From: Armatimonadota bacterium
GTDB taxonomy: Bacteria > Armatimonadota > Fimbriimonadia > Fimbriimonadales > Fimbriimonadaceae
Length of the DNA: 64,000 nucleotides
Assembly: GCA_020161505.1 (NCBI GenBank)
Contig: JAIUNY010000001.1
Coordinates: 186,001 to 250,000 of the forward strand
Direction: 5' to 3'
Below the pieces are notes generated by a model. That model was given only the letters and a program-made list of their open reading frames with translations, was not told where the DNA came from and did no database searches. The position numbers and the translations under genes were made by a program. Position 1 is the stretch's first letter, and every line of letters begins with the position of its first letter. Positions 50,409-59,450 of the stretch are shown here, in pieces.

Positions 50409-51467
50409 ATGGTTTGGCTCAGGCATGTCCTCATTGCGGCGCTGGTCACGCTGGGGATGTCCCTTGTCTTCCAGGTGAGCGGCCCTCTGCCCCTGATGAT
50501 GGCGATTTTCGGGCTGACCGTGGGCTCGGGAATGTTCCTGTTCACCACATTCCTGGTGCCCTACCTGCACAAGCGGCAGTTCCTGGAGAAGGTCGTTTTC
50601 ACGGGCCTCGGCCTCGTCTTGACTTTCGTCATTTTCGGCCTCTTCGGCATGCTGGTGATGTTCTTCTCGTTCGAGCTCATCGCTCCGAGCGAGGAGGGAT
50701 TCTCTGGTCGATTCGAGATCTGGAAGAGCGCGGTCACCCATCCGATTTCGATTCAGTTCCTGATTGCGTCGGTGTTCGTGGCGGTCACGATCTCGTTTGT
50801 TCAGCAGATTCTGCGCAAGCTGGGTAAAGGGATCTTGTGGAACTGGATGACGGGGCGTTACCACGACCCGGTTCCGGAAGAGCGGATCATTTTGTTCCTC
50901 GATCTGCGTGACTCCACGTCGCATGCCGAGCGCCTGGCGCCTCTCGAATTTGCCCGGATGCTTCAGAGGTTCATCGCCGACGTAGCGACCTCGATTGAAG
51001 CCCACGGAGGGATTGTCAGCCACTACATTGGGGATGAGGTCGTCGCGACCTGGATCCCGGAGAGGGGGCTGAAAAACGCCTCTTGCCTCCTGGCGATCGA
51101 ACAAGCGCACGCTCGGCTCACTGCCCACTCGCCGACCTACGAGCGAGACTTTGGAGTGTCTCCCTCATTCAAGGCCGCTCTGCATCTGGGTCAAGTGATT
51201 TCGACCGAGGTCGGGAACCAAAAGAGCGAGATCGTCCAGCTGGGCGATGCGATGAACACAACGGCACGACTCCAGGCGGTTGCGAGCGATCATGATGGCC
51301 AGCTCGTGGTGAGCGAAGCGCTTTCCAGGCGCTTACCGCGCGAAGCCAGCGGGAACCTGATCCATCAGGGTGACGTGAGCCTCAAAGGCAAATCTGCCCC
51401 GGAGAGTGTGCTGGTCTATCGGCTGAGCAGCGGAGCTCGGATAGAGAAGCCGGGCCCGGCATCATGA
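50409..51467 (+). CDS. Membrane-anchored class III adenylate/guanylate cyclase
   Basis: 352 residues. Four hydrophobic helices (about 7-135) and a cyclase domain (about 155-330): metal Asp in LFLDLRDST and YIGDEVVATW, and NTTARL provides Asn and Arg for the transition state. The base-selecting Lys is His (SHYIGDE), so substrate specificity is open. Unlike the protein at 45579 the key residues are mostly kept. Probably makes cAMP or cGMP at the inner membrane. Confidence 0.85.
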   Translation: MVWLRHVLIAALVTLGMSLVFQVSGPLPLMMAIFGLTVGSGMFLFTTFLVPYLHKRQFLEKVVFTGLGLVLTFVIFGLFGMLVMFFSFELIAPSEEGFSGRFEIWKSAVTHPISIQFLIASVFVAVTISFVQQILRKLGKGILWNWMTGRYHDPVPEERIILFLDLRDSTSHAERLAPLEFARMLQRFIADVATSIEAHGGIVSHYIGDEVVATWIPERGLKNASCLLAIEQAHARLTAHSPTYERDFGVSPSFKAALHLGQVISTEVGNQKSEIVQLGDAMNTTARLQAVASDHDGQLVVSEALSRRLPREASGNLIHQGDVSLKGKSAPESVLVYRLSSGARIEKPGPAS

Positions 51468-51569
51468 GGATGCGCGAGCCCTTGCTTGGCGTAGCGCCTC
51501 TCCACTGCCCGCCCGAACAGGAATTCGAGCGGCGTGGAGCGGCGGTCGGCGGAGACAGGCACCGTCACC

Positions 51570-51588
51570 GGGCCTGATGGGGTCAGGC
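51570..51588. terminator. Short hairpin at the end of the PEP-CTERM gene
   Basis: GGCCTGA and TCAGGCC form a 7-bp stem with a TGGGG loop, overlapping the PEP-CTERM stop codon at 51583. No U-tract is present. The 116 nt from 51468 show nothing else clear. Confidence 0.3.
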
Positions 51589-52350
51589 CTTGCGTTTGCG
51601 GCGGGCCAAGATGGCCGCACCAGCGGCGAGCCCGAGCATCGTCATCGGCTCTGGCACAGCAAGTGCGGCGATCTCTTGGTCCGTAAGGGCAGAGTTGTAG
51701 AAGCGCACGTCGTCCAGGGTGCTGTTCGAGAGCGTTCCATTGACCACGTTCCGTCCGATCTGGAACTGATGTCCCGCGTTTGTGACCATTCCTGAATTGG
51801 TCGAGAGGCCCGACGCAACCTGGACGCCATCGCGATACATCTTCATCTGCTTGGAAGCTGCATCGTAGGAAACGGCGAGGTGATAGAACTGCCCGGTTTG
51901 CCATCCAGAAGAGAAGATTTCATCATAGGCAGCTCCGCCGACCGTGTTGAGGAAGAACGAAATCGAACCAGGAACGGCAAAGCGCTCCTCCAAGGTGAAG
52001 CCGCTCATGTTGGCGGTCGTCCGAAGATTCACCAAGCTCCCGCCGCCGACCACGGTCTCAAAGTTGACAAACAGCGCAACGGTGAAACCACTCGCTGACT
52101 CCAGCCCGCCCGCGATGGGGTTAGCCACCGAGACATGACCACCGTTCAAATTGAGCCCTCGTCCGACGACGGCTGATTCGTAACCCAGCGGCCCGCTTCC
52201 TGTCCCAGAATTCGGGCCAGCGGCATCGCTCAGATTGTCCTCAAACTGCCAGTGAGAAACAAGGGCGGCAGAAGCAAACACCGCGGAGCTCGCCATGACG
52301 GCGATCACGGCAACGAAACGAAAAGAAATCTCTCTGACAATCATAAACAC
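51583..52350 (-). CDS. PEP-CTERM protein with LamG/concanavalin A-like domain
   Basis: 255 residues. Signal peptide (about 10-28) and a LamG-type sandwich (about 30-225: LVSHWQFEDNLSDAAG; FYHLAVSYDAASKQMKMYRDG; LDDVRFYNSALTDQEI). The C-terminal sorting signal VPEPMTMLGLAAGAA ends in RRKRKA. PEP-CTERM proteins are cut by an exosortase and anchored or released outside, often into the extracellular matrix. An exosortase must be encoded elsewhere. The start may be the third codon (ATG 52344). Confidence 0.9.
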   Translation of the reverse strand: MFMIVREISFRFVAVIAVMASSAVFASAALVSHWQFEDNLSDAAGPNSGTGSGPLGYESAVVGRGLNLNGGHVSVANPIAGGLESASGFTVALFVNFETVVGGGSLVNLRTTANMSGFTLEERFAVPGSISFFLNTVGGAAYDEIFSSGWQTGQFYHLAVSYDAASKQMKMYRDGVQVASGLSTNSGMVTNAGHQFQIGRNVVNGTLSNSTLDDVRFYNSALTDQEIAALAVPEPMTMLGLAAGAAILARRKRKA

Positions 52351-52438
52351 TTTCCCGACGAGGATTCGTCACAGGAACGATACAACTCAAGTCGCGGGCG
52401 ATCCTCTAAGTAACGTGAAATTTCGTGAACCAGTGAGA

Positions 52439-52444
52439 TATTCT
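52439..52444 (+). promoter_or_regulatory. -10 box TATTCT for the SARP/TPR gene
   Basis: TATTCT ends 9 nt before the ATG at 52454. Confidence 0.4.
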
Positions 52445-52453
52445 CCTCCAGCG

Positions 52454-53815
52454 ATGGCGGAAACGTGGACTTTAGAACTGGGATCAGACGTCGTGCTGCG
52501 CCGAGCCTCCGGCACTGCGGTCGCTGGCCTGCCCCAAAAGGCGAGGGCTGCCCTTGCTGTTTTGGCCTTGCTGGATCCGGAGCCAGTGTCTCGGCGCCGG
52601 TTGGGGGAGATTTTGTGGCCAAACTCATCTCCGGAACAGCGCCTGGTTTCACTCAGGCAAGCCCTGGCGTCAGTCCGGAAGCAGCTCGGAGGCCAGGCGG
52701 TGATTCTCGCCAGTCGGACGAGCCTCTCGTTGGAGCCCGAGCGAGTTCGGGTCATTCCTCCCGAATCGGGGCCACTTCTGAATCGGTTTACTGAGCCCTG
52801 GTTTGTGCTTCTCAGATCCTCTCAGTCTGCCGCGAGGCAAGTGGCGCTTCGAGGGGGCGGTTCCGAGGAGGAAGGTGAGGCCGTCCGATCGCTGACGAAT
52901 TTGCTCCATTGGACGGTTCAGCATCAGGCAGACAATGCATTTGGACTCATCTATCACGCGCTCGATCTCGCGACGTCGATCCCTGGATCAGAAGCGCTGC
53001 CGATCGCCGAGGAACTCCTGCGTCGCTCGTCCCCGAGCCACCCGATGCGAGGGTGGGGCTCCTTTTTTAAAGCAATCGCCCTCTTCTTCACCAACGAAAC
53101 AGAAGCAGCGCGCGATGAATTTCATCGCGTCAGGCTCGCGGCAGCCAGTCAGGGTAACAGCGAGCTGATGGTGATGTCTGCTTTTCATGAAGCGGGGGCG
53201 ATCTTGCCGATGGGAGATCTGGCGACTGCTCAGGCCATTCTTGACCACTGCCAAACCCTCAAACCATCCCGCTCTCGGCCGCGTGCAGCGATCCGGCTGG
53301 ATCATGGGTTGGGCCTTGTGGCAGCATGCCAGGGCGACTACAAGAAGGCATTCGCCAGGATGAAGCAGGCGGGCGACACCGCCAGGATGCGGGGGGAGAG
53401 ATACGAGCAAGCGTATGTCTGCGTCAACTGCGCTTGGATTGCCGCGTCGGTCGGCGAACAAGAGATTGGGAATCAAGAGCTCCACCGGTTCGAGGAGGCA
53501 GACACGGGTGCCTCGTACCGATTTGAGCTCACCAGTCAACTTGCACGCATTCACCTGCATTGCGGAGACAACGATCCCATGGCGGGGGCGTCACTCGGCG
53601 AGGCGGCTATTGTCCGGGCTCAGACTTTGAACTTGTACGGATTGGAGGCCTATGTCCGGGAATCAGTGGCTCGTTGCTACCGAATGCTCGATGACATGGA
53701 AAAGGCCCGAGAAGAGGTTCGGATTGCCCAAGAATGCCGGGCGAAGGCCGGGTGGGCCATCATCCCATGGGATCAGGATCGCTTGAATTTGGCGTTGGAA
53801 GGCCGTTTGCCTTAA
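52454..53815 (+). CDS. SARP-like winged-helix regulator with TPR repeats
   Basis: 453 residues from ATG 52454. N-terminal OmpR/SARP-type winged helix: LPQKARAALAVLALLDPEPVSRRRL, then LWPNSSPEQRLVSLRQALASVRKQL (quoted in part). The remaining protein is helical repeats with TPR periodicity (AHFxxAxIL patterns, GDLATAQAILDHC, GDYKKAFARMKQAGD). No ATPase module is present, so it is like the small AfsR/SARP type. Probably a transcription regulator with ligand or partner binding through TPRs. The stop overlaps the convergent MerR gene (TTAA). Confidence 0.75.
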   Translation: MAETWTLELGSDVVLRRASGTAVAGLPQKARAALAVLALLDPEPVSRRRLGEILWPNSSPEQRLVSLRQALASVRKQLGGQAVILASRTSLSLEPERVRVIPPESGPLLNRFTEPWFVLLRSSQSAARQVALRGGGSEEEGEAVRSLTNLLHWTVQHQADNAFGLIYHALDLATSIPGSEALPIAEELLRRSSPSHPMRGWGSFFKAIALFFTNETEAARDEFHRVRLAAASQGNSELMVMSAFHEAGAILPMGDLATAQAILDHCQTLKPSRSRPRAAIRLDHGLGLVAACQGDYKKAFARMKQAGDTARMRGERYEQAYVCVNCAWIAASVGEQEIGNQELHRFEEADTGASYRFELTSQLARIHLHCGDNDPMAGASLGEAAIVRAQTLNLYGLEAYVRESVARCYRMLDDMEKAREEVRIAQECRAKAGWAIIPWDQDRLNLALEGRLP

Positions 53816-54084
53816 GCCGCTTGATCGAACGTGCGGCGCATGAGATATTTGCGCGCACCTGCGATGGAAAACATTTCTTCGCGGAGCAGCTTGCGCAGAA
53901 CAAGCACGGTTTGGATGTCTTCAGCGCGATACCGTCGCTGCCCACCAGCGGTGCGGATCGGGTTCAGGAATCCTTCGAATTCCTTTTCCCAGTAGCGCAA
54001 GGTGTGCACCTCCACGCCCGTGATCTCGCTGGCCATGCTGATGCTGACTCCCTTTTCAGCTTTGCGGTGTCGGCTTGAATTCAT
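53812..54084 (-). CDS. MerR-family transcriptional regulator (short)
   Basis: 90 residues from ATG 54084. Winged helix: ISMASEITGVEVHTLRYWEKEF then GQRRYRAEDIQTVLVLRKL. It lacks a long C-terminal effector domain, as in the SlrA-like or developmental MerR-type proteins. DNA-binding. The open frame extends further upstream without MerR similarity. Shares a TTAA stop overlap with the SARP gene. Confidence 0.85.
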   Translation of the reverse strand: MNSSRHRKAEKGVSISMASEITGVEVHTLRYWEKEFEGFLNPIRTAGGQRRYRAEDIQTVLVLRKLLREEMFSIAGARKYLMRRTFDQAA

Positions 54085-54266
54085 CTGCGGGTTTCGCTCC
54101 GGACAATCTTCCAGCGCTCTCCGAAAAGAATCTTCGGCACCTCCTCGTATTTTTCCCAGGGTTCTTTTCGCATTCACCGATCTTTTTGGCGTAGAACCTC
54201 GTGCAGCGAAGGAGATTCGGGTGCGGGTCTGGGAGGCTCGCTGGAATAGAATTCGCAAGACGCCCC

Positions 54267-56219
54267 ATGGATGCTAGCTGTCCGAAATTCGCGGAACTGG
54301 TACGGGAGCTCGATGATCGAGCCCCGGGCGCGCCGCTTTTGGCGTTGGGGCAAACTGTGTTCTGGGATGAGCCGATGAAGGCTCTGGTGGCCCAGGTGTT
54401 CCAACGATTCGGATCGGCCCGGAAGTTTGTCGCGGGGGTTCACGATACCGACTACTTCGCCAAGTTCCCGGGTGGACGAGGTGGGGGTCGGTTCACGATG
54501 CTCCCCCACAACGACACAACTACGAAAGGTTTGTGGAGCGCGGCGGGGGAATTCAGCTGCATTTTTGGCTCGGAAACCGTGGTGACCAAGGATCGCCTGG
54601 CTCACGCGGGCGGCAAGGTCCACCGGATCGAATCGCAACGGCCGGGTTTCCTCGATGACATCACCGAGGCGTGGGGATGGCGCGGCGTGGTCTCGCGGAG
54701 CAAGGATTCGAAGATAACGGCGGAAAAGCGCCTGCCCGATCTGTTCCCCTACCTCTACGATGCCTTCCAGTGGGCGATCGATGAAAGCCTCGACCTCATC
54801 AGTGGTCAGCACCACGCCGATAGCCAGCGGATGAAGGATCGCCTGCTCTCCCTGGTTTGCGAAATGTCGGAGCGCGAGGGAGTCGAGACGCTCAGCGACC
54901 TCTACGAGGCTCTGCTTCCTGAGTTCTACTCTGCGGTGGCGGCAGAGAGAATCGACCTCGAAACCACGCGCACCACGAGGCTTCTGGCCTTCAATCGCGC
55001 GACCGCACACCTGCCCCGATTCGAGGTCGTGGATCTTTTTGTGAATCCGGCAACCCGCGAAGACGCCGAGAACTGCTACAACGACTGCGTATCGGGGAGC
55101 GAAATCTACTCGCTCGACCGCTTTGGCACCGGAGCGATTCCGTTTGATCTCGTGATCCCCGGAATCGGACGCGGAACTCTGCGTCTGGGAACTCGTGGCG
55201 GGGTGGTAATGACCCCGACGCCGCAAGGATTTAGCTTCAAAAAGCCGCTCCAGACCGTGGAAGAACTCGCGGCGGTGATCGAGGATCGCTTCGGCCCAGG
55301 ATGCGTTCTTGTCGGCAAGGCCGTGTCACTGATTCTGATGCTCGCACGAGAGCACGTTTTTGTGTTCCATGCCGGGGCGAGTTCATACGTCCATCGAAGC
55401 GCGAAGCTTGCGAAGTGCTTCCAGGAGATCAAGCCAGGCATCACCTGGCACCCGATTCTGCGCGTCAAGCTCGAGCCATGGGATGCCATGGACGAGTGCT
55501 GCGCTTGGCTCAAACTTCCCGAGCCCCTTGAGCGCCCGTTCGGAACCAAAGAACTGAGCGCGCCGAGCTTTGCCAGGCGGTGGCGCGAGGTTGCCAGCGA
55601 GCAGTCGAAGATCCTTGCTGCTCTCCCCGCCATCAAGCGCCCCGTCGATCTGGTTTCTTTCCTGCAAGCTCATCTGGGTGGTACGTGGGAGTGCTTGGCG
55701 AATGAATATCAGCAGATGAACTCAACGCTCGGAGGCTTCCAGAACCAACTGGCGGCGCTCAAGCAAGAAAAGGAGTCGGTGCTGGGTGAACTGCGAGCCC
55801 TGAAACAAGAACGGGTCAGGGTCGAAATCTCTCGGGGCGAACAATGGCGGGCGGAAATCTTCGAGCAGACGCCGACCGAAGAAGCACTTGCGCGCAGAGA
55901 GGTTTCGACCCAACTGCTTGCGGAGATTGAATCTCGCCGACAAGAGGCCCGGAGACGATTCCGTGATCTGGATACTGATCAAAAGGCCCTCGTGGGCTCG
56001 GAACAGATGGATCGGCTTCGTCGTCGGAGAGAGGCGATTGCCCTTGAAGCAGAGATGATGCGCATGCACTTGATTCGGGAGGCCGTTGTGGCCACGGACG
56101 GACTCGCCAAGGCGGGACACCGCCCATCAGCGTGGTGGTTTGCCTTGGTGTGTCCGGATGGCACCTGGTTCCGTGCCACCGCGAAAGGTGCGATGGCTTG
56201 GCTGGAGCCGCTCGTATGA
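54267..56219 (+). CDS. Large hypothetical protein with coiled coil, coupled to dapF
   Basis: 650 residues, family not recognised. Residues about 1-430 are globular and soluble (ALVAQVFQRFGSARKFVAGV; SGSEIYSLDRFGTGAIPFDL). About 490-620 is a long coiled coil with Gln/Glu/Arg heptads (NQLAALKQEKESVLGELRAL). The end (WWFALVCPDGTWFRATAKG) is short and globular. The start ATG 54267 is chosen by translation onset; TAGAAT lies 14 nt upstream. Its stop overlaps the dapF start by four bases (ATGA). Possibly involved in a cell-envelope task, but that is only context. Confidence 0.6.
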   Translation: MDASCPKFAELVRELDDRAPGAPLLALGQTVFWDEPMKALVAQVFQRFGSARKFVAGVHDTDYFAKFPGGRGGGRFTMLPHNDTTTKGLWSAAGEFSCIFGSETVVTKDRLAHAGGKVHRIESQRPGFLDDITEAWGWRGVVSRSKDSKITAEKRLPDLFPYLYDAFQWAIDESLDLISGQHHADSQRMKDRLLSLVCEMSEREGVETLSDLYEALLPEFYSAVAAERIDLETTRTTRLLAFNRATAHLPRFEVVDLFVNPATREDAENCYNDCVSGSEIYSLDRFGTGAIPFDLVIPGIGRGTLRLGTRGGVVMTPTPQGFSFKKPLQTVEELAAVIEDRFGPGCVLVGKAVSLILMLAREHVFVFHAGASSYVHRSAKLAKCFQEIKPGITWHPILRVKLEPWDAMDECCAWLKLPEPLERPFGTKELSAPSFARRWREVASEQSKILAALPAIKRPVDLVSFLQAHLGGTWECLANEYQQMNSTLGGFQNQLAALKQEKESVLGELRALKQERVRVEISRGEQWRAEIFEQTPTEEALARREVSTQLLAEIESRRQEARRRFRDLDTDQKALVGSEQMDRLRRRREAIALEAEMMRMHLIREAVVATDGLAKAGHRPSAWWFALVCPDGTWFRATAKGAMAWLEPLV

Positions 56220-57055
56220 CCAACGTGCCGTTCACCAAGGTCGAAAGCGTCGGCAACGACTTTGTGCTTGTCGAGAAAGATCAAGTGGGCGATTTGGATC
56301 TGAGCTGGCTTGCCCAGCAGGTCTGCCCGCGCCGGTTTGCGATTGGGAGCGATGGGCTCCTGGTGATTTGGCGCGAAGGGAGCGATATCCACCTGCGCTT
56401 CTTTAATCCTGATGGGAGTGAAGATTTTTGCGGCAACGGTCTGAGGTGCGCGGCGTGGTACGCCTACCGACAAGGTTGGACGGGCGAAAAGTTTGAGATT
56501 CTCCAAAACGGCATGACGATCGGGATGGAGATCGAAGGGGATGCACGGATCACCGCCTTCATGCCTGCTGCGAGCTTCGAGCCAGGTCGCGTGCCCGTGC
56601 AGAGCCAGGAAGAGTGGTGGGAAAGGCCAGTGCTTGGAGTCATCGGCACGGCTCTCACAACCGGCAGCACACACTTCATCACGTTTGTTGACGAACTGCC
56701 AGCCGACGATGAGTTCTTCGATCTTGGCCCAAAGCTGGAGCACGCGGAGGTCTTCCCCGAACGCACCAGCATCATGTGGGTGAAGCCGGAGGCCGAGGAT
56801 CGGCTGGTTATGCGGATCTGGGAGCGAGGCGTCGGCGAGACTCAAGGCTGCGGGACGGGGGCAATGGCCGCGGCCGTCGTCTGGTTCCGGAAAACAGGCC
56901 GAAGCGGGGAGATCGATGTCGTTTCGTCTGGCGGAACGCTCCGGGTGGCGATTGATCATTGGAGCGCGCCGATCACGATCACCTCGGAGCCTGAGGAGCT
57001 TTTCCGGGGGACGATTATGGTCCCCGTTCCCGGTCTGGACGCTGCGCCAGTCTAG
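56216..57055 (+). CDS. dapF: Diaminopimelate epimerase
   Basis: 279 residues. Interconverts LL- and meso-diaminopimelate for lysine and peptidoglycan. The two catalytic cysteines are Cys72 in SEDFCGNGLRC and Cys212 in GETQGCGTGA. The glycine-rich GNDF near the start and the FFNPDGS motif are standard. ATGA overlap with the large upstream gene; CTAG stop overlap with the convergent mntR. Confidence 0.96.
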   Translation: MTNVPFTKVESVGNDFVLVEKDQVGDLDLSWLAQQVCPRRFAIGSDGLLVIWREGSDIHLRFFNPDGSEDFCGNGLRCAAWYAYRQGWTGEKFEILQNGMTIGMEIEGDARITAFMPAASFEPGRVPVQSQEEWWERPVLGVIGTALTTGSTHFITFVDELPADDEFFDLGPKLEHAEVFPERTSIMWVKPEAEDRLVMRIWERGVGETQGCGTGAMAAAVVWFRKTGRSGEIDVVSSGGTLRVAIDHWSAPITITSEPEELFRGTIMVPVPGLDAAPV

Positions 57056-57489
57056 GGTTGACGCGAGCGAAAAGTGCGCATGGCCGCCAGGGTGGCCTCG
57101 CTAACATGATGCTCGATGCCTTCCGCATCCACGTTGGCGGTCTGCTCATCCACACCAAGCCGGATCAAAAACTCGACGACGACTTTGTGTCGTTCCTGCG
57201 CGGCGACGGCGAGAGCCTCGCCCTCGGGGGTCAAGAAGACACTTCGATAGGGCTCCCCGGTGACCAAACCCTCGCGCACCAAGCGTTGAATTGTCTTGGA
57301 GACCGTGACTTTGCTCACGCCGATCCGATCGGCAAGATCGGTGCGGCGCGCCTCTCCGTGCTCCTCAATGAGGGCGCGAATCATCTCGACATAATCTTCA
57401 GCGGTCTCCCGGCTGTGATCTTCGCGAGTACGACGAAACTGGTTCTTGTCTGCGATGAGGTGGAGTGTATCAGGAGCGGTAGCTGTCAC
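57052..57489 (-). CDS. mntR: MntR-type manganese-responsive repressor (DtxR family)
   Basis: 145 residues. Winged helix RRTDLADRIGVSKVTVSKTIQRLVREGLV (partly quoted) followed by the metal-binding helices LAVAAQERHKVVVEFLIRLG and DAEGIEHHVSEAT, where Glu, His and His of the DtxR/MntR sites are visible. Represses Mn2+ uptake when metal is sufficient. It overlaps the PfkB gene by about 20 nt, so the two are co-transcribed. No Mn transporter lies beside it. Confidence 0.9.
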   Translation of the reverse strand: MTATAPDTLHLIADKNQFRRTREDHSRETAEDYVEMIRALIEEHGEARRTDLADRIGVSKVTVSKTIQRLVREGLVTGEPYRSVFLTPEGEALAVAAQERHKVVVEFLIRLGVDEQTANVDAEGIEHHVSEATLAAMRTFRSRQP

Positions 57490-58378
57490 GCACGGAAGGG
57501 TGGGCTTCGATCAGGGCTTCGATTTCCGCCTTGGTGCCGATGCCGTCGATAGCCCCCGGTGCCCGGCAGTTGAGCGCGCCCGACGCTGACGCAAAAAGCA
57601 GACAGTCCGCGATCTCCCAGCCTTGCGAGAGGCCATGCAGCATTCCGGCTCGGAAGCTATCGCCGCATCCGGTGGAATCGACTACCTCGGGTGAGGGAAG
57701 GGGTTCGTACCAGCGAACCGGATGGCCCAGACCTCCCGCCGCGAAGCCTCGAGCCCCATCGCTGAGAATGCCAAAAACGCTCTGTTTCTTGGTGAACTCG
57801 CGGAGCCACTTGAGATTTTTCGCCGGATTCCCGAGCTCCCCGATCCAGTCGGTACTGGATTGCCACGTAGCACCCTCGGGCAAAAATTCTTCCGAATCGG
57901 CGAAGTCCATCACATACACGCGCATTCCGTTGGCCTGAGCTTGATGAGCCGCTCGGCGGGCTGTCTCTCCAGGATTGGAGTCTGTAGTGAACCAGGCACC
58001 GGGGAGACTTGGAATCACGCCGAGATCGCACTGATCGCCCAAGGAGAGGAACCCTTTGCCAAACATGGTTCGTTGTCCATCAGGGGTGACATAGAGATCG
58101 CACACCGGGCACTCCGTACCCAAAGGCGCGAGAGTCGGCTGACGAAGGCCCCGCGATTGGATCAGTCGGCGGAGATCGTTCGCGGCGGAATCATGGCCGA
58201 TTCCGTTGCCGATCAGCACGTACTCCGAGCCCCAGGTCTGCAAGTTCATCGCCGTATTCAGAGCCTCGCCTCCCATGCTCAGGGTCGAGGATTCGATCTC
58301 GACATAGCCACCCGGCTGCGGGAGACGCGGCACCTTGTGGATTCGGTCGAGGCACACCGTTCCGAAAACGACAATCAT
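57470..58378 (-). CDS. PfkB-family carbohydrate kinase
   Basis: 302 residues, ribokinase fold. N-terminal GTVCLDRI and MGGEALNTAMNL (gly-rich sugar site). C-terminal ATP/catalytic motif DSTGCGDSFRAGML, with catalytic Asp in GCGD. Phosphorylates a sugar or nucleoside; specificity is not visible. The start ATG 58378 leads a two-gene unit with mntR. Confidence 0.88.
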   Translation of the reverse strand: MIVVFGTVCLDRIHKVPRLPQPGGYVEIESSTLSMGGEALNTAMNLQTWGSEYVLIGNGIGHDSAANDLRRLIQSRGLRQPTLAPLGTECPVCDLYVTPDGQRTMFGKGFLSLGDQCDLGVIPSLPGAWFTTDSNPGETARRAAHQAQANGMRVYVMDFADSEEFLPEGATWQSSTDWIGELGNPAKNLKWLREFTKKQSVFGILSDGARGFAAGGLGHPVRWYEPLPSPEVVDSTGCGDSFRAGMLHGLSQGWEIADCLLFASASGALNCRAPGAIDGIGTKAEIEALIEAHPSVRDSYRS

Positions 58379-58388
58379 CAGGACGATT

Positions 58389-58418
58389 TTGATCGGCAGA
58401 CGCCCGATTTGGTAGAGT
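58389..58418 (+). promoter_or_regulatory. Promoter of the 58428 gene: TTGATC / TAGAGT
   Basis: TTGATC (58389-58394) and TAGAGT (58413-58418), spaced 18 nt. TAGAGT ends 9 nt before the ATG at 58428. This is the only such box with a fair -35 element. Confidence 0.5.
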
Positions 58419-58427
58419 CTGGGCCGG

Positions 58428-58811
58428 ATGATTGCTCAGGCGGGGGTTTGTTTGGTGGTGTGGTTGGTGGTTGGCTGGCTGGTCGGTCGGAATCCGCGGT
58501 GGGCGAAAGCTGGGCCGAAATCACCCTGGGCGGGAGTGATCCTCCTGATCCTCGCGACCATGGTTATGCTGGGGATGATGGTCGGCATGGTGCTCGCGGG
58601 AGGCATCCGGGGCGAAGTGATGCTTCCCTGGGCTTGGGCGGTGACCTTGGTCGCAGGCACGATCTTCGTCGGCGGTCAAACCCTGGGCGCTGTTTGGACG
58701 ATGACGCGCCTGATGGAACGAGAAACCGTCATTCATGCTCCCACGTCCAATCTTGAAGATTCCTCGAAGTCGGCATCCGCCCCGCCGACCTCAGAGGATG
58801 AAGGAAAATAG
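58428..58811 (+). CDS. Small membrane protein
   Basis: 127 residues. Three hydrophobic helices (about 4-20, 33-58, 68-88) and a Ser/Pro/Glu-rich cytosolic tail. No family recognised. The next gene begins 4 nt after its stop. Confidence 0.65.
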   Translation: MIAQAGVCLVVWLVVGWLVGRNPRWAKAGPKSPWAGVILLILATMVMLGMMVGMVLAGGIRGEVMLPWAWAVTLVAGTIFVGGQTLGAVWTMTRLMERETVIHAPTSNLEDSSKSASAPPTSEDEGK

Positions 58812-58815
58812 GTGT

Positions 58816-59412
58816 ATGAAGCTTTTCACTGCGGCAATTGCCTTGATGATGTTTGGTTCCACGATGGCAGCGGCTCCCGTGATGCAAAAGAGAGAGAACG
58901 TGGACGCAACTCGAATTAACCTCAAAATCCGCCGTCTGCAACTAGTCGACCAGCTTTTGCCAGTCTTGATGACCCCTGCGCAGCTCAAAGCCATCCTGCC
59001 GGCTGTCGAAAAGGCCCGTCAACAAGAAGTCGATCTTGAAGCCCGGGAGCTGAGGGAGCTGAAAGCGATTGAAGTAGACCTCGACAAGGAACTGAAGGCG
59101 GCGATTGAGAAAGGAATTCTGCCGAGCGACGAGATCGATGCGAAGCTCGCCAAGTTGACCGAGGTCTTCAAGCTTGGTCGCCAAGTTTTGGTTGGATCGA
59201 ATGTGAACGCCATCCTCACGGCGATGAAGGCCAACCTCAGCGAGGGCCAGCTGAAGGCAGCGGCGGGATCGCTGAATCCCCTGATTCTCAATCCGAACGC
59301 CGACCCGGCCGCGATGTCTCAGGATGACAAACTGCGCGCCTGGATCCAACTGGTTCTGCTCGACCGAGCCGTCTACGACCTTCTCGTCGAGATGAGCTTG
59401 AAGAAGGACTGA
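58816..59412 (+). CDS. Secreted helical protein
   Basis: 198 residues from ATG 58816; a start at 58798 inside the previous gene is possible. Signal peptide (1-22, ending MAAAP), then long amphipathic helices rich in Leu, Lys and Glu (LKAILPAVEKARQQEVDLEA; EIDAKLAKLTEVFKLG), reminiscent of Spy/CpxP-type chaperone helices but without their LTxxQ motif in clear form. Periplasmic. Function unknown. Confidence 0.65.
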   Translation: MKLFTAAIALMMFGSTMAAAPVMQKRENVDATRINLKIRRLQLVDQLLPVLMTPAQLKAILPAVEKARQQEVDLEARELRELKAIEVDLDKELKAAIEKGILPSDEIDAKLAKLTEVFKLGRQVLVGSNVNAILTAMKANLSEGQLKAAAGSLNPLILNPNADPAAMSQDDKLRAWIQLVLLDRAVYDLLVEMSLKKD

Positions 59413-59438
59413 TCCAACTCGAGATTCCTCTAGGCAGA

Positions 59439-59444
59439 TAGACT
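59439..59444 (+). promoter_or_regulatory. -10 box TAGACT for the nitroreductase gene
   Basis: TAGACT ends 6 nt before the ATG at 59451. Confidence 0.5.
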
Positions 59445-59450
59445 TGGGTC

